Source: Phallusia mammillata
Taxonomy: Eukaryota; Chordata; Ascidiacea; Phlebobranchia; Ascidiidae
NCBI GenBank assembly: GCA_003260075.1
Contig: QLIY01000089.1
Location: forward strand, 195,463-259,462
Direction of reading: 5' to 3'
DNA: 64,000 nucleotides
In this document: piece by piece, positions 62,745 to 64,000 of the stretch
Numbering within the stretch: position 1 is the first letter of the stretch
Layout: every line of letters begins with the position of its first letter
Notes under the pieces: model-generated
Seen by the model: only the letters and a program-made list of their open reading frames with translations
What the model was told of the DNA's origin: nothing
The model's database searches: none
Made by a program: the position numbers and the translations under genes

Positions 62745-63528
62745 TGGCGTAGCAGCCACTTGGCTGTTCTGGCTCTGCGCCAGGGGCGGCAGGCTGCAAG
62801 GGGGCGGCAAAATGACTTAAGGGGACACTTCTGGATAAAAGTCAATATTTTTCAAAAAACGTTTTTTGTTCTTATAAAAAAGGAAATTTTATCAGGATTC
62901 TGAATCTGTAAGCCTTTTTTCATAATTCAAATTATTTATTTGTCAAAACTCACTTCAAAGTGAGGCACCTAAGACCTTCAGGGGCACCCCCAGTTGTAAA
63001 GCACACAGAACATGGTTGTCTCTTACAAACACAAGTCCCTTGAGGAAAAAAATAACTCAAACAGCTAGATTCAACCATTTCCAACAGGTTTTCGCTGGAG
63101 CGAGAAACTGATCTTTGTTTTTCTGGTGAACTCAGTATCAGTGAGGTTGTGGTATGAGAAGGTGTTGCTCTTTGTGCTAGGAATTTTTCGAGCTAGAAAA
63201 AGCTTTACTCATGATTATATTTTTCTAGGCAAACACTTGGCTTAGTGAACCAGTAGTCTAATTGCTCATTAACAGATACTTTTGACTCTATTACTATAGC
63301 ATAGCTTAGCCTACCAATACTGTTGTGAATAACTGCAAAAATAAAAGCCGTGAGAGGAGTTTCTCAAAGCTCAAAATGATAAAGTCTTATTTACGTTCTA
63401 CCATGAATGATGATCGGCTATCAGCTCTATCGATTCTTTCTAGAGAAAGAGACTACGTTCAAAAACTTGATCTCGAAGATATTATCGCTGATTTTGCTTC
63501 GGCGAAAGCTCGAAAAGTTCAATTTTGA
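62745..63528 (+). mobile_element. hAT transposon remnant with transposase C-terminus
   Basis: The 5' end CAGTGGCGTAGCAGCCACTT is hAT-like. A frame near 63325-63528 encodes FSKLKMIKSYLRSTMNDDRL, then ALSILSRERD and LEDIIADFASAKARKVQF. This is the C-terminal dimerisation region of ZMYM-type hAT transposases. The DNA-binding finger and catalytic core are missing, so the element is internally deleted. No 3' inverted repeat was found before the window ends. Confidence 0.65.
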
Positions 63529-63539
63529 TGCAACTATTG

Positions 63540-64000
63540 ATCTTTTATTTGCCTGATACATTTGTTCTCCATTTTTTGTCATTTATTTTTGGCCTTAACG
63601 CTGAGACAGTGAGGCTTCTTTCTCGAGCAATATAGAACTTCTGAGACGCGGCACATTATTTGTAATTATTTTTATTGAAAAGATTGCTTGAACATGAAAC
63701 TATTTCAAAATTTGCTGCAGTCTACTTAGGGCGGCATTTTCAACGAAAGCCAGGGGCTGCAGCATATGCTCCTACGTCACTGGTGCGGTCGTCTGTTTTT
63801 TGTCGTTTGCGTGAAGCGTGGGCTTTTGAAATTGATTTTGTTGATTGGTACATCAACTAGACTACTTTTGAAAATATCTTGAACCAACAAACTCTCCGCA
63901 GATGGAAACATAACGGCAGAGATGGCGGTTGAATGTACGAAAATTGCTACCAAATTTTCGAATGTGCATGTATGACCAAAAATGTACCATTGCCAACATA
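63540..64000. other. Right-edge sequence without a recognised feature
   Basis: The frame at 63675-63860 shows no family likeness. The missing 3' end of the hAT remnant may lie here or beyond. Confidence 0.4.

Noticed and set aside
1..64000. CRISPR arrays, operons, bacterial promoters or integrated viral genomes
   Set aside because: Spliced animal genes throughout; no regularly spaced repeats or viral gene sets were seen.

Overview
The window is nuclear DNA of a compact, intron-rich animal genome, most likely a solitary ascidian of the genus Ciona. The evidence is AT-rich sequence, introns often of 50-100 bp, short intergenic spacers, and a chordate gene set that includes a recognisable myomaker (MYMK) gene. 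Species cannot be fixed from the sequence alone. No bacterial or viral genome, CRISPR array, rRNA gene or intact tRNA gene was seen.

Layout. 1-3906 (+): 3' part of a CLCA-like gene. 4424-5137 (+): intronless PHOSPHO1/2-type phosphatase. 5627-8573 (+): DUS3L. 8574-9628: spacer with a hammerhead-ribozyme-like core on the minus strand. 9629-18313 (+): unrecognised EF-hand gene whose largest intron holds a small coiled-coil membrane-protein gene on the other strand. 20093-25035 (-): single-pass tyrosine-motif adaptor resembling PAG1/Cbp. 26764-29699 (-): CAMK/TSSK-like kinase with signs of decay and a diverged copy of its 5' exons at 30000-30500. 31180-31673 (-): doubtful small gene. 33205-40930 (-): synergin gamma (SYNRG). 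42222-43129 (-): POLR2J. 44847-47145 (+): unrecognised eight-helix membrane protein. 47373-48654 (-): myomaker. 52207-58738 (+): DDX27, divergent from myomaker. 59361-60937 (-): FAM210A-like mitochondrial protein. 62740-63530: remnant of a hAT transposon. Exon models were built by hand, joining reading frames at GT/GC-AG sites with matching phase; most junction phases agree.

Mobile DNA. At least six non-autonomous hAT-type elements have perfect or near-perfect 8-bp target duplications, five of them with CTAA or TTAA at the centre. There is also a MULE-like palindromic element with a 9-bp duplication, a terminal-inverted-repeat element at 25.8 kb, a foldback insertion at 51 kb and a tRNA-derived SINE-like stretch.

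Assembly structure. The most conspicuous unexplained pattern is local sequence duplication separated by 10-11 nt runs of C or G, or by a single N. The copies differ by substitutions and small indels, and one cuts a DDX27 exon. The pattern fits two divergent haplotypes laid end to end rather than real tandem duplication. It doubles the MYMK-DDX27 intergenic region (48.2-52.3 kb), giving two copies each of MYMK exon 1 and DDX27 exon 1.
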